Below, one piece after another: positions 17,273 to 23,983 of a stretch of DNA of 64,000 bases. The translations under genes and the position numbers were made by a program. The DNA comes from Planctomycetota bacterium (lineage in GTDB: Bacteria; Planctomycetota; Phycisphaerae; Phycisphaerales; UBA1924). The stretch spans positions 186,001-250,000 of the forward strand of contig JAFEBP010000014.1 in assembly GCA_018242605.1 (NCBI GenBank), read 5' to 3'. The notes under the pieces were generated by a model. The model made no database searches, was not told the origin of the DNA, and saw nothing but the letters and a program-made list of their open reading frames with translations. Position 1 is the stretch's first letter; every line of letters begins with the position of its first letter.

Positions 17273-18754
17273 ATGAGCCAGGCCAAACCCTACGAACACG
17301 GCATGCGGCCGCTCTTCGTGCTCCTCGGTGTCGCCGCCGCCGTCATCGTCTGGTTCCTCCTGCGCGCCGCCCCCGAACTCTCCCCGCAGGCCCGCACCGT
17401 CGCCAGCCTCGGCGTGCTCATGGCCGTCTGGTGGATGACCGAGGCCCTGCCCATCGAGGCCACCGGCCTGGTCCCCCTCGCGCTCTTTCCGCTCCTGCGC
17501 GCCACCACCATCGAAGCCGCCGCGGCACCCTACGCCAACAAGATCATCTTCCTCTTCCTGGGCGGCATGCTCCTGGGCTGCGCCATGGAACGCTGGAACC
17601 TGCACCGCCGATTCGCCCTCAACGTCGTTCGCGCTCTGGGCTCGGGCCCCTCGCGGCTCGTCGCCGCGTTCCTGCTCGCCACCGCCTTCGTGAGCATGTG
17701 GATCAGCAACACCGCCGCCACCATCGTCATGCTCCCCATCGCCGCCAGCGTCGCCGGCTGGGTGAGCGACCACGTCACCGGCGATGACGCCCCGCACCGC
17801 CTCTGCCGCCAGCGTCTCGGCCCCGCCCTCGTCCTCGCCGTCGCCTTCGGCGCCAGCATCGGCGGCGTCGGCACCGTCATCGGCACTCCCCCCATCGGCC
17901 AGTACCAGGCGTACGCCAACACCCTCGTCTCTCAAGGCCGCGGCAGCCCCGTCTCCTTCCGCTCCTGGCTCAACCTCGGCCTGCCCGTGCTCGCCGTCGT
18001 CCTCCCCTTCACCTGGTTCATCCTCGCCAAGGTCATCTTCCCCATCCCGCTGCGCACCATCCCCGGCGTGCGCGCCACCATCACCGACGAGCTCAAATCT
18101 CTGGGCCCCATGTCGCCCGGCGAACGCTGGACGTTGTGTGTTTTCGCCGCCGCCGCCACCGCGTGGGTGCTCAACCCCAGGTCAGAGCAGTTCGACACGC
18201 CCATCGCCATCATCGCCGCCCTCGCCCTGTTCCTCATCCCCGTGAAGGAAGCCGGCCTCCGCCGCCCGCTGCTCACCTGGCCCGAAGCCGAGAAGGCTCC
18301 CTGGGGCATCCTCATCCTCTTCGGTGGCGGTCTCTCCCTCGCCGACTCCATCCGCGAAACCGGCGTCGACCGCTTCATCGCCTCCGGCGCCGACGGCCTC
18401 TCGGGCATGCCCCTGCTCCCCCTGCTCTGGATCATCGGTCTGGTCACGATCATCCTCACCGAGTTCACCAGCAACACCGCCCTGGTCGCCGCGGGCCTCC
18501 CCGTGGCCGAAGCCATCGCCCTCAAACTCGGCATCTCTCCCGCGCCCATCCTCGTCACGATGACCCTGACCGCCAGTCTGGGCTTCATGCTCCCCGCCGG
18601 CACCGCCCCCAACGCCCTGGTCTTTGCCTCCGGCCGCGTCACCATGCGCGAGATGATGAAGGCCGGCTTCTGGCTCGATGTCGGCTGCGCCTTCAGCGTC
18701 CCGCTGCTCGTCATCACCGCCATGAAGCTCGGCATCCTCCCCGGCCAGAAGTGA
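17273..18754 (+). CDS. SLC13/DASS-family sodium:anion symporter
   Basis: 493 residues from the ATG at 17273, 13 bases after the subtilase stop; upstream codons of the frame overlap the protease gene. It is a polytopic membrane protein with the paired signatures of the divalent-anion:Na+ symporters. The first is SNTAATIVMLPIAASVAG followed by GVGTVIGTPPIGQ. The second is SNTALVAAGLPVAEAIALK followed by MLPAGTAPNALVFASG. These repeats form the substrate and sodium sites (SNT motifs). Likely cargo is C4-dicarboxylate or sulfate; sequence alone does not decide. Three tandem 40-base repeats begin five bases after its stop codon. Confidence 0.9.
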   Translation: MSQAKPYEHGMRPLFVLLGVAAAVIVWFLLRAAPELSPQARTVASLGVLMAVWWMTEALPIEATGLVPLALFPLLRATTIEAAAAPYANKIIFLFLGGMLLGCAMERWNLHRRFALNVVRALGSGPSRLVAAFLLATAFVSMWISNTAATIVMLPIAASVAGWVSDHVTGDDAPHRLCRQRLGPALVLAVAFGASIGGVGTVIGTPPIGQYQAYANTLVSQGRGSPVSFRSWLNLGLPVLAVVLPFTWFILAKVIFPIPLRTIPGVRATITDELKSLGPMSPGERWTLCVFAAAATAWVLNPRSEQFDTPIAIIAALALFLIPVKEAGLRRPLLTWPEAEKAPWGILILFGGGLSLADSIRETGVDRFIASGADGLSGMPLLPLLWIIGLVTIILTEFTSNTALVAAGLPVAEAIALKLGISPAPILVTMTLTASLGFMLPAGTAPNALVFASGRVTMREMMKAGFWLDVGCAFSVPLLVITAMKLGILPGQK

Positions 18755-18758
18755 TTCC

Positions 18759-18867
18759 ACGTGGCTTGGCCGTCCCGGCCATCAATCACATCTGCTCACC
18801 GTGGCTTGGCCGTCCCGGCCATCAATCGCACCCGCCCACCGTGGCCTGGCCGTCCCGGCCATCGCAG
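18759..18867 (+). repeat. Three tandem 40-base repeats with a central palindrome
   Basis: Exact 40-base period. The core GTGGCTTGGCCGTCCCGGCC starts at 18761 and 18801, with GTGGCCTGGCCG starting at 18841. Each unit holds the palindrome TGGCCG-TCC-CGGCCA, which can form a hairpin, so the array gives three successive hairpins immediately after the transporter stop codon. It may act in termination or mRNA 3' protection. No coding function. Confidence 0.85.
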
Positions 18868-18971
18868 CCCTCAACCCGCGCGAGCTCACCATCCTCTGTT
18901 CCCCTGGACACAAACGGGCCAACGCGACCGTATCGATTCCGCGCACACACCCACACCCCGCAGCAAAACCG

Positions 18972-19026
18972 AACACCCCCGAACGCGCCGCACCTCTCGA
19001 TGCGCCGCGTCCGGGGGCGTGTTTTG
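18972..19026. terminator. Imperfect hairpin between convergent genes
   Basis: The arm ACACCCCCGAACGCGCC (about 18974-18990) can pair imperfectly with GCGTCCGGGGGCGTGTT (about 19006-19022). The hairpin is followed by TTTGG on the plus strand and by GGTTTTGC on the minus strand. It lies between the transporter and the cobalamin-fold protein. Confidence 0.45.
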
Positions 19027-19042
19027 GAGTGTCGTCGTTCTC

Positions 19043-19759
19043 TTACGCCGCCTTGCGCTGCGCCGCCGATTTGGTCCGCTTCCCGATGCGGCCCACCGTG
19101 TCGGCCTGCGACTGCGGCATCGTGCCCCGCAGCACCACATCCACCAGTTCCAGCGGCGTGGTCGCCCACAGGTCAACGTGTAGTTCTTCCGCCAGGCCCG
19201 GCGCCCGGTTGAAGACGCCCCCGCCCACCGCGATCTTGGTCCGTCCCACCGCGCCGATCTCGCGGATCTGATCGATGATCCCGCGGATCTCCGGCAGGTC
19301 GCTCGCCGCCGACGCGAACATCAGCAGCACGTCGGGCCGCCGCTCGTGCACCTGCGAGAGAATCTCGTCAGAGGGAATGCCCCCGCCCGTGAACGTGACG
19401 TGGCACCCGCCCGCTTCGAGCAGGTCCACCGCCATCTGCGCCGCGAGCTCCTCGCTCTGGCTCGGCCCGCACACCGCGAACACCGTCTTGGTCTTGGGGC
19501 CGCCGCTGCTCAGCCGCGCCGAGGTCTGGTCCACCAGCATCCGCAGCAGCCGCGTCGCCAGGTGATACGCCACGTTCGTGATCTGATCGGCGCGGTGAAG
19601 CTGCTCGATCATCTCGTACGCCGGGAAGAACAGGCTGTTCATCACCGTGGAAGCCGGGATGCCCTGGTCGATCGTGCCCTGCACGATCCCGCGGGCCGCG
19701 GCACGGTCGCCGTTGACAAGGGTTTCGAAAAAGCGCTCGACGAGAGTTTCCTGAGTCAT
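19043..19759 (-). CDS. B12-binding-fold protein lacking the cobalt-ligand histidine
   Basis: 238 residues from the ATG at 19759 (MTQETLVERFF), preceded by GGAGCGG. Residues 1-85 are helical and resemble the cap region of B12-dependent regulators (MNSLFFPAYEMIEQLHRADQ). Residues about 92-215 match the cobalamin-binding Rossmann fold: VFAVCGPSQSEELAAQMAV, LEAGGCHVTFTGGGIPSDEI, and KIAVGGGVF. In canonical members the first loop is (G)DxHxxG with His coordinating cobalt. Here it reads GPSQSEE, so base-off B12 binding of the usual type is unlikely. A basic tail (GKRTKSAAQRK) ends the protein. A light or redox sensor or scaffold is possible. No partner gene is adjacent. Confidence 0.75.
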   Translation of the reverse strand: MTQETLVERFFETLVNGDRAAARGIVQGTIDQGIPASTVMNSLFFPAYEMIEQLHRADQITNVAYHLATRLLRMLVDQTSARLSSGGPKTKTVFAVCGPSQSEELAAQMAVDLLEAGGCHVTFTGGGIPSDEILSQVHERRPDVLLMFASAASDLPEIRGIIDQIREIGAVGRTKIAVGGGVFNRAPGLAEELHVDLWATTPLELVDVVLRGTMPQSQADTVGRIGKRTKSAAQRKAA

Positions 19760-20382
19760 GTGAACCGCTCCAGAATCCGTTCTGGTCCGGGCACGGTTCC
19801 ACCATGGCCCATACACACACACCTGATTAAGAGGCGGCCCCATCCACGGGCCGCGGCACGCACACGGGAGAGTTCCCGCTTGTAGATGCCACCTCCATCG
19901 ACCCCTGCGCGTCCAACAGAACAAATTTGCATGCCCCATGCGCACAACGCGCAAGAGCGATAAGCAAAACTGCGCTATCAGACACCCTCATAAGGCCCCC
20001 AACCTCCCCCAGCCCCCCGCAACACATCCCTCATCCAGCACCCTTCACCCACCCGCCCATCCCGTTATCCGCCTTTTCTATCTCATCACCCAAATCTCAA
20101 ACCCCGATTCCCGATTCCCGATTCCCGATCTCCGTCCTCTGCCCCTTCTGGACTCTGGAATCTGGACTCTGGAATTTGGAATCTGGATTCTCCCCCCTCC
20201 CCTCTCCTCTCCGCCCTCTCAAATCTGAAATCTTGAAATTTGAAATCGCTCCTCCTCCCCCTCCCTCCGCCTCCGCTCGAACCGGGGACACTCCCCACCA
20301 CCAATCCCACTCTTCTTCGCCGCCCGCCCGTCACCCGCTCGCGCTTGGCCGGCTCACCCCCCGCCCCGCTACCCTGCCCCAA
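19760..20382. other. Long intergenic region with degenerate short-period repeats
   Basis: 623 bases between divergent genes, with promoters for both expected. It contains GATTCCC three times in tandem from 20106. At 20148-20247 a degenerate CTGGAATCTGGACT-type array runs through a CT-rich tract into AAATCTGAAATCTTGAAATT. A closely similar block occurs in inverted orientation at 30606-30688. No gene or structured RNA is supported. Confidence 0.6.
20148..20247 (-). repeat. Degenerate intergenic repeat block, copy 1
   Basis: Order on the plus strand: (CTCTGGAATCTGGA)n, then CTCCCCTCTCCTCTCC, then (AAATCTGAAATCTTG)n. The reverse complement of 30606-30688 has the same three parts in the same order, so these are two diverged copies of one element. 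I assign this copy to the minus strand and the other to the plus strand. Confidence 0.6.
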
Positions 20383-21288
20383 ATGTCCGACGCCATCACC
20401 ATCGTCAAACCCGAAGCGCCCTGGCGCGACGTCATGGACGGCGCCAGCCGCCTTGAACTCAAGGTCCTGGACCACGGTTTCGTCGCCCTCGTCGACGCCA
20501 TGCCCCGCCTCGTGCCCGAGGGACAGACCGCCGATCAGGCCATCGTGCAGGCCGCCCGCGTCTCCTACGGCCAGGGCACCAAGCACGTCAACGAAGACCG
20601 CGGCCTCATCCGCTACCTTCTCCGCCACCGCCACACCACCCCATTCGAGATGGTGGAGTTCAAGTTCCACGTCTGCATGCCCATCTTCGTGGCCCGCCAG
20701 TGGATCCGCCACCGCACCGCCAACGTCAACGAGTACTCCGGCCGCTACTCCATCATCCCCGACCGCTTCTACACGCCCACCGTCGACTCCATCCGCAAGC
20801 AGAGCGCCGCCAACCGCCAAGGCGGCGAGCAGACCTTCACGCCCACCGACGCCGAGGAAGTGAAAACCGCCGAGGAGTTCATCAACTTCCTCAAGGCCGT
20901 CGAAACCCAGTACGCCAAGTACATCGAGCTCACCGACAAGGGCGTCTCCCGCGAGCTCGCCCGCATCGGCCTGCCCGTCAACATGTACACCGAGTGGTAC
21001 TGGAAGTGCGACCTGCACAACCTGCTCCGCTTCCTCTCCCTGCGCATGGACTCCCACGCCCAGCTCGAGATCCGCGTCTTCGCGCAGGCCATGTGCACCC
21101 TCATCGAGAAGATCGTCCCCATCACCGTGCAGGCCTTCCGCGACTACGAGTTCGACGCCATGCACCTGACCCGCCTGGAGATCGAAGCCATCCGCGCCCT
21201 GCGCGCCGGCGGCGACGGCAAGCTCGCCACCGACAACAAGCGCGAGCAGGCCGAGTGGGACGCCAAGCGGGCCAAGCTGGGCCTGTAG
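20383..21288 (+). CDS. thyX: FAD-dependent thymidylate synthase ThyX
   Basis: 301 residues from the ATG at 20383 (MSDAITIVKPEAPW); the open frame extends upstream to 19927 through repeat-like sequence that is not coding. The ThyX motif RHRTANVNEYSGRY starts at Arg109 and matches RHRxxSxNE-(Y)S-R, where these residues bind FAD and dUMP. The enzyme makes dTMP from dUMP using methylene-tetrahydrofolate and NADPH. LARIGLPVNMYTEWYWK and LRMDSHAQLEIR are the typical downstream substrate-binding segments. An lptB-like gene follows 23 bases downstream, probably in the same transcript. Confidence 0.95.
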   Translation: MSDAITIVKPEAPWRDVMDGASRLELKVLDHGFVALVDAMPRLVPEGQTADQAIVQAARVSYGQGTKHVNEDRGLIRYLLRHRHTTPFEMVEFKFHVCMPIFVARQWIRHRTANVNEYSGRYSIIPDRFYTPTVDSIRKQSAANRQGGEQTFTPTDAEEVKTAEEFINFLKAVETQYAKYIELTDKGVSRELARIGLPVNMYTEWYWKCDLHNLLRFLSLRMDSHAQLEIRVFAQAMCTLIEKIVPITVQAFRDYEFDAMHLTRLEIEAIRALRAGGDGKLATDNKREQAEWDAKRAKLGL

Positions 21289-21311
21289 CCAACGTACACT
21301 CTTCCGCCCAT

Positions 21312-22088
21312 ATGCCCCTGCTCCAAGCCCAGAATCTGCGCAAGACCTACAGCGGCCGCACCGTTGTGCACGATGTGAGTTTTCACGTCGAGCGCGCCGA
21401 GGTGGTGGGGCTCCTGGGCCGCAACGGCGCGGGCAAGACCACCAGCTTCCGCATGACCATCGGCATGATCGATCCCGACGCCGGCGCCGGCAGCAAGGTC
21501 CTCTTCGACGGCGTCGACGTCACCGGCCTTCCCATGTACGAGCGCGCCCGCCGCGGCATGGGATACCTCTCCCAGGAACCCAGCGTCTTCGGCCGCCTCA
21601 GTTGCGAGGACAACCTCCTGGCCATCCTCGAAACCCTCGACCTCTCCCGCGCCGAGCGCCGCATGCGCGCCACCGAGCTGCTCGACCAGTTCTCCCTCGC
21701 CCACAAGGCCCGCCACGCCGCCCGCACCTGCTCCGGCGGCGAACGCCGCAAGCTCGAGATCGCCCGCGCCCTGGTCACCAACCCGCGACTCATCCTCCTC
21801 GATGAGCCCTTCTCCGGCGTCGACCCCATCGCCGTCGAGGAACTCCAGGCCGAGATCCGCCGCCTCGCCGACCGCGGCATCGCCTTCCTCATCACCGACC
21901 ACAACGTCCAGCAGACCCTCCGCGTCTGCGACCGCGCTTGCATCATCGTCGAAGGCAAGAAGATCGCCGAAGGCCCGCCCCGCTCCCTCATCAACGACCC
22001 CATGGTGAAGAAGGCCTACCTCGGCAACCTCTTCCGCGGCGACGAGTTCGACGACGCCGCCGCGTCCAGCGCCTCCACGCAGGCCTGA
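21312..22088 (+). CDS. lptB: LptB-type ABC ATPase
   Basis: 258 residues from the ATG at 21312; the longer open frame from 20700 overlaps thyX in another frame and is an artefact. Walker A is GRNGAGKTT (36-44), the signature CSGGERRKLEIARAL, and Walker B LILLDEPFSGVDP, followed by the H-loop FLITDHNVQQTL. The YLSQEPSVF Q-loop region and SGVDPIAVEEL strongly resemble LptB, the ATPase that powers lipopolysaccharide transport with LptFG. The permease partners are not in this window. The tail (GDEFDDAAASSASTQA) is slightly longer than in E. coli LptB. It is probably co-transcribed with thyX. Confidence 0.88.
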   Translation: MPLLQAQNLRKTYSGRTVVHDVSFHVERAEVVGLLGRNGAGKTTSFRMTIGMIDPDAGAGSKVLFDGVDVTGLPMYERARRGMGYLSQEPSVFGRLSCEDNLLAILETLDLSRAERRMRATELLDQFSLAHKARHAARTCSGGERRKLEIARALVTNPRLILLDEPFSGVDPIAVEELQAEIRRLADRGIAFLITDHNVQQTLRVCDRACIIVEGKKIAEGPPRSLINDPMVKKAYLGNLFRGDEFDDAAASSASTQA

Positions 22089-22240
22089 TCCCAACCACCA
22101 CCGCTACCCGTCTACCGCACGTCATCCGCGCCACCGCGAAACGGGCACCGCGCACACGCACCGCGCCCTCCACCCCCACGCGCCCAATCCCGCGCTTCCA
22201 AACCTCACCGCGTGAACAACCCCGAACATCCCTCCCCCTT

Positions 22241-22318
22241 CTGCAGGCCGGAGGCCTGATCGTCCGTAGACGGGGGTTGCCGTCGGCTCTGCGACGGCTA
22301 CCCCCGGAACCCCACGCC
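22241..22318 (+). repeat. 75-base hairpin repeat, copy 1
   Basis: Begins CTGCAGGCCGGAGGCCTGAT (palindrome AGGCC..GGCCT). It then forms a long stem from GGGGGTTGCCGTCG and CGACGGCTACCCCC around GCTCTG. Ends GGAACCCCACGCC. Related copies lie at 22443 and 23851. Confidence 0.85.
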
Positions 22319-22442
22319 AAAAAGCCCCCGCAGCCCGAAGGGCTGCTAGTGCCGCCCGCCCATGCACCGCGCGTTCCGCCCCACGCTCCCAATCCCGCGC
22401 TTCCCCAACCCCCGCCGCGAGAACAACACATCCCTCTCCGCT

Positions 22443-22514
22443 CTGCAGGCCAAAGGCCTGATCGTTCGTAGCCTGGGGTTGCCGTCGGCTCTGCCCCGGC
22501 TACCCCCGGAACCC
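22443..22514 (+). repeat. 75-base hairpin repeat, copy 2
   Basis: Begins CTGCAGGCCAAAGGCCTGAT and keeps the TGGGGTTGCCGTCGGCTCTG and GGCTACCCCCGGAACCC parts. The inner stem is less perfect than in copy 1. Confidence 0.85.
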
Positions 22515-22544
22515 TGGTGAGAATGCCATCTACCGGAACAAATC

Positions 22545-23453
22545 TCATCCTCCGCTCAAACGAAGCCCGGTGAATGAAAATCGGATATCGAGTGGAATGC
22601 TCCGCGCCAGTTCCCGCAGTTGTGGCGGGATTTCGACTGCACATACACGCTGACCTGAGCGAAGCTCCGGCCACACGCTCAGTTCGATCCGTGCCGAGCC
22701 TATACCGGCTTCGGACAGCCGCTGCCAAACACACCGCACCTTCTCGGCCGACTCGTCGCTCCAACAGCCGGTCTCAAGATTCTGCTCGAAATCGAACACC
22801 GGACGCATTCGCCAACGAGCCGGCGTCGCCACACGCCCGCGCCCGCCACGATCGATGTCGCGGCAAAAAATAGGGTGGCACGGGAGCCCAACAGCCTGAT
22901 TGATCTCCGCCAGATGATGGTCAAACGAAACGACGGTCAGAGTAAATCTGACCTGCACGGCAAATGACGGCGGAGCGAACGAGAACGGGCCCGCCAGCCC
23001 GCACGAGGAAGCTGATTCAAGCACTTCCGCGACATAGATTCGGGAGAAGTCGGCGGCAATCAGAACTCTAAGAGCATCAACGTCAAGTGTGACCGAACAC
23101 ACGGCTCCAGTATCATGCACGGCCAGGATGGTTGCCGTCTTTGTCCACGCCGAGTCTCCCCCCGGCGAGATGCCGCACAGCCGCGAGTGGAAATGCTCCG
23201 TGGCAGCGGCAAGTTCAGTCCAGGGGAGTTTCAGCTGTCCAGCGGAATCAATCTGCCCGTCGTGGCACGGTACACGCATGGCCCAGGTTGTCTGTTCGTC
23301 TTCATCGGTAACGAATGCGTCAAATCCAACCGAGGAGCCGGCGATGATCCGCCGCACGACCTTCGTATCGACGCGGTGAGCGCTCGCTCCTATGAAGACG
23401 ATCACGCGAGGAAGTCCGTGCGCGGAATGAATGGGGCTCTTATACGCAGTCAT
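22545..23453 (-). CDS. Unknown protein, possible DUF4279-like C-terminus
   Basis: 302 residues; GAGAG lies eight bases upstream of the ATG at 23453. The first half (about 10-150) has no motif I recognise. From about residue 165 it reads FTLTVVSFDHHLAEINQAVG, later CWSDESAEKVRCVWQRL, and ends LDIRFSFTGLRL. This layout is reminiscent of DUF4279 proteins, which begin with a strand plus an LG-type turn and end with a DIxFSF-like strand. The assignment is tentative. G+C is visibly lower than in flanking genes and codon use differs, suggesting acquisition. Together with the next short frame it is bracketed by 75-base hairpin repeats. Confidence 0.55.
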   Translation of the reverse strand: MTAYKSPIHSAHGLPRVIVFIGASAHRVDTKVVRRIIAGSSVGFDAFVTDEDEQTTWAMRVPCHDGQIDSAGQLKLPWTELAAATEHFHSRLCGISPGGDSAWTKTATILAVHDTGAVCSVTLDVDALRVLIAADFSRIYVAEVLESASSCGLAGPFSFAPPSFAVQVRFTLTVVSFDHHLAEINQAVGLPCHPIFCRDIDRGGRGRVATPARWRMRPVFDFEQNLETGCWSDESAEKVRCVWQRLSEAGIGSARIELSVWPELRSGQRVCAVEIPPQLRELARSIPLDIRFSFTGLRLSGG

Positions 23454-23477
23454 CGTCTCAACTCTCGGCGGCCATCG

Positions 23478-23822
23478 TCAACCCGGCTGGGAATCCGAGC
23501 GTTCGCCATGTGTAGGCCATTCAACCGAATCTGCTGTCTGATCATTCCAGGTACAGTCCTTTATACGAATTCGGCACGCATCAATGATATCGATTGAGTA
23601 GGCATCAACTGCGGCCAATGTCGCACGGCCAAACGTCGATCCAAATGCCTCGTTAAATCGCGATACCAAATCCCATGTGCATGCTGCCCCCTGGCGCTTC
23701 AACCGAAATCTGGAACCTCCGATCTCGCGTCCAACCGAGGCGCCCAAACCCCCCGCCCTCACGCAGACGCCATCGTGACCGTGCGGAAGCACCAACCAAT
23801 GGGCCTCGGCCAACCCAGGCAA
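23478..23822 (-). CDS. Short unknown frame, possibly a truncated gene
   Basis: 114 residues if it begins at a TTG at 23822; the start is uncertain. It ends 24 bases before the next gene on the same strand, so the two could be co-transcribed. The interior (FGRATLAAVDAYSIDIIDAC) looks protein-like and shares the low G+C of the 302-residue neighbour. The frame begins about 30 bases from hairpin repeat copy 3. This fits a gene whose 5' part was lost when the repeat or cassette inserted. No family is recognised. Confidence 0.35.
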   Translation of the reverse strand: MPGLAEAHWLVLPHGHDGVCVRAGGLGASVGREIGGSRFRLKRQGAACTWDLVSRFNEAFGSTFGRATLAAVDAYSIDIIDACRIRIKDCTWNDQTADSVEWPTHGERSDSQPG

Positions 23823-23850
23823 TCACACCACCGCACAACTCCTCCCCCCT

Positions 23851-23927
23851 CTGCAAGCCGGAGGCCTGATCGTCCATACCCGGGGGTTGCCGTCTGTTCC
23901 GCGACGGCTACCCCGGAACCCCACGCC
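23851..23927 (+). repeat. 75-base hairpin repeat, copy 3
   Basis: Begins CTGCAAGCCGGAGGCCTGAT and ends GGAACCCCACGCC like copy 1, in the same orientation. The central stem GGGGGTTGCCGTC with GACGGCTACCCC is preserved. It lies 57 bases before metG. Confidence 0.85.
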
Positions 23928-23983
23928 GTGTTGCACACCAGCCCCGCGCAGCGCGCCCCTCCCCGCCGCTACACTTTGATCCA

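Larger units (their letters stand above)
22089..22544. other. Intergenic region built of tandem-like ~200-base repeats
   Basis: 456 bases. Two similar units are arranged head to tail, at about 22160-22318 and 22365-22514. Each consists of CCAATCCCGCGCTTCC, a GAACAAC segment, and then a 75-base hairpin repeat. Between them lies GCAGCCCGAAGGGCTGC, another palindrome. Apparent reading frames through this region come from the repeat and are not believed. Confidence 0.6.

Noticed and set aside
14869..17286. 805-codon minus-strand frame opposite greA and the subtilase
   Set aside because: Same antisense artefact; it crosses two recognised genes.
22241..23927. CRISPR-like spacing of similar repeats
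   Set aside because: Only three copies, 75 bases long, unevenly spaced (about 200 and 1400 bases), with genes between; no cas genes.
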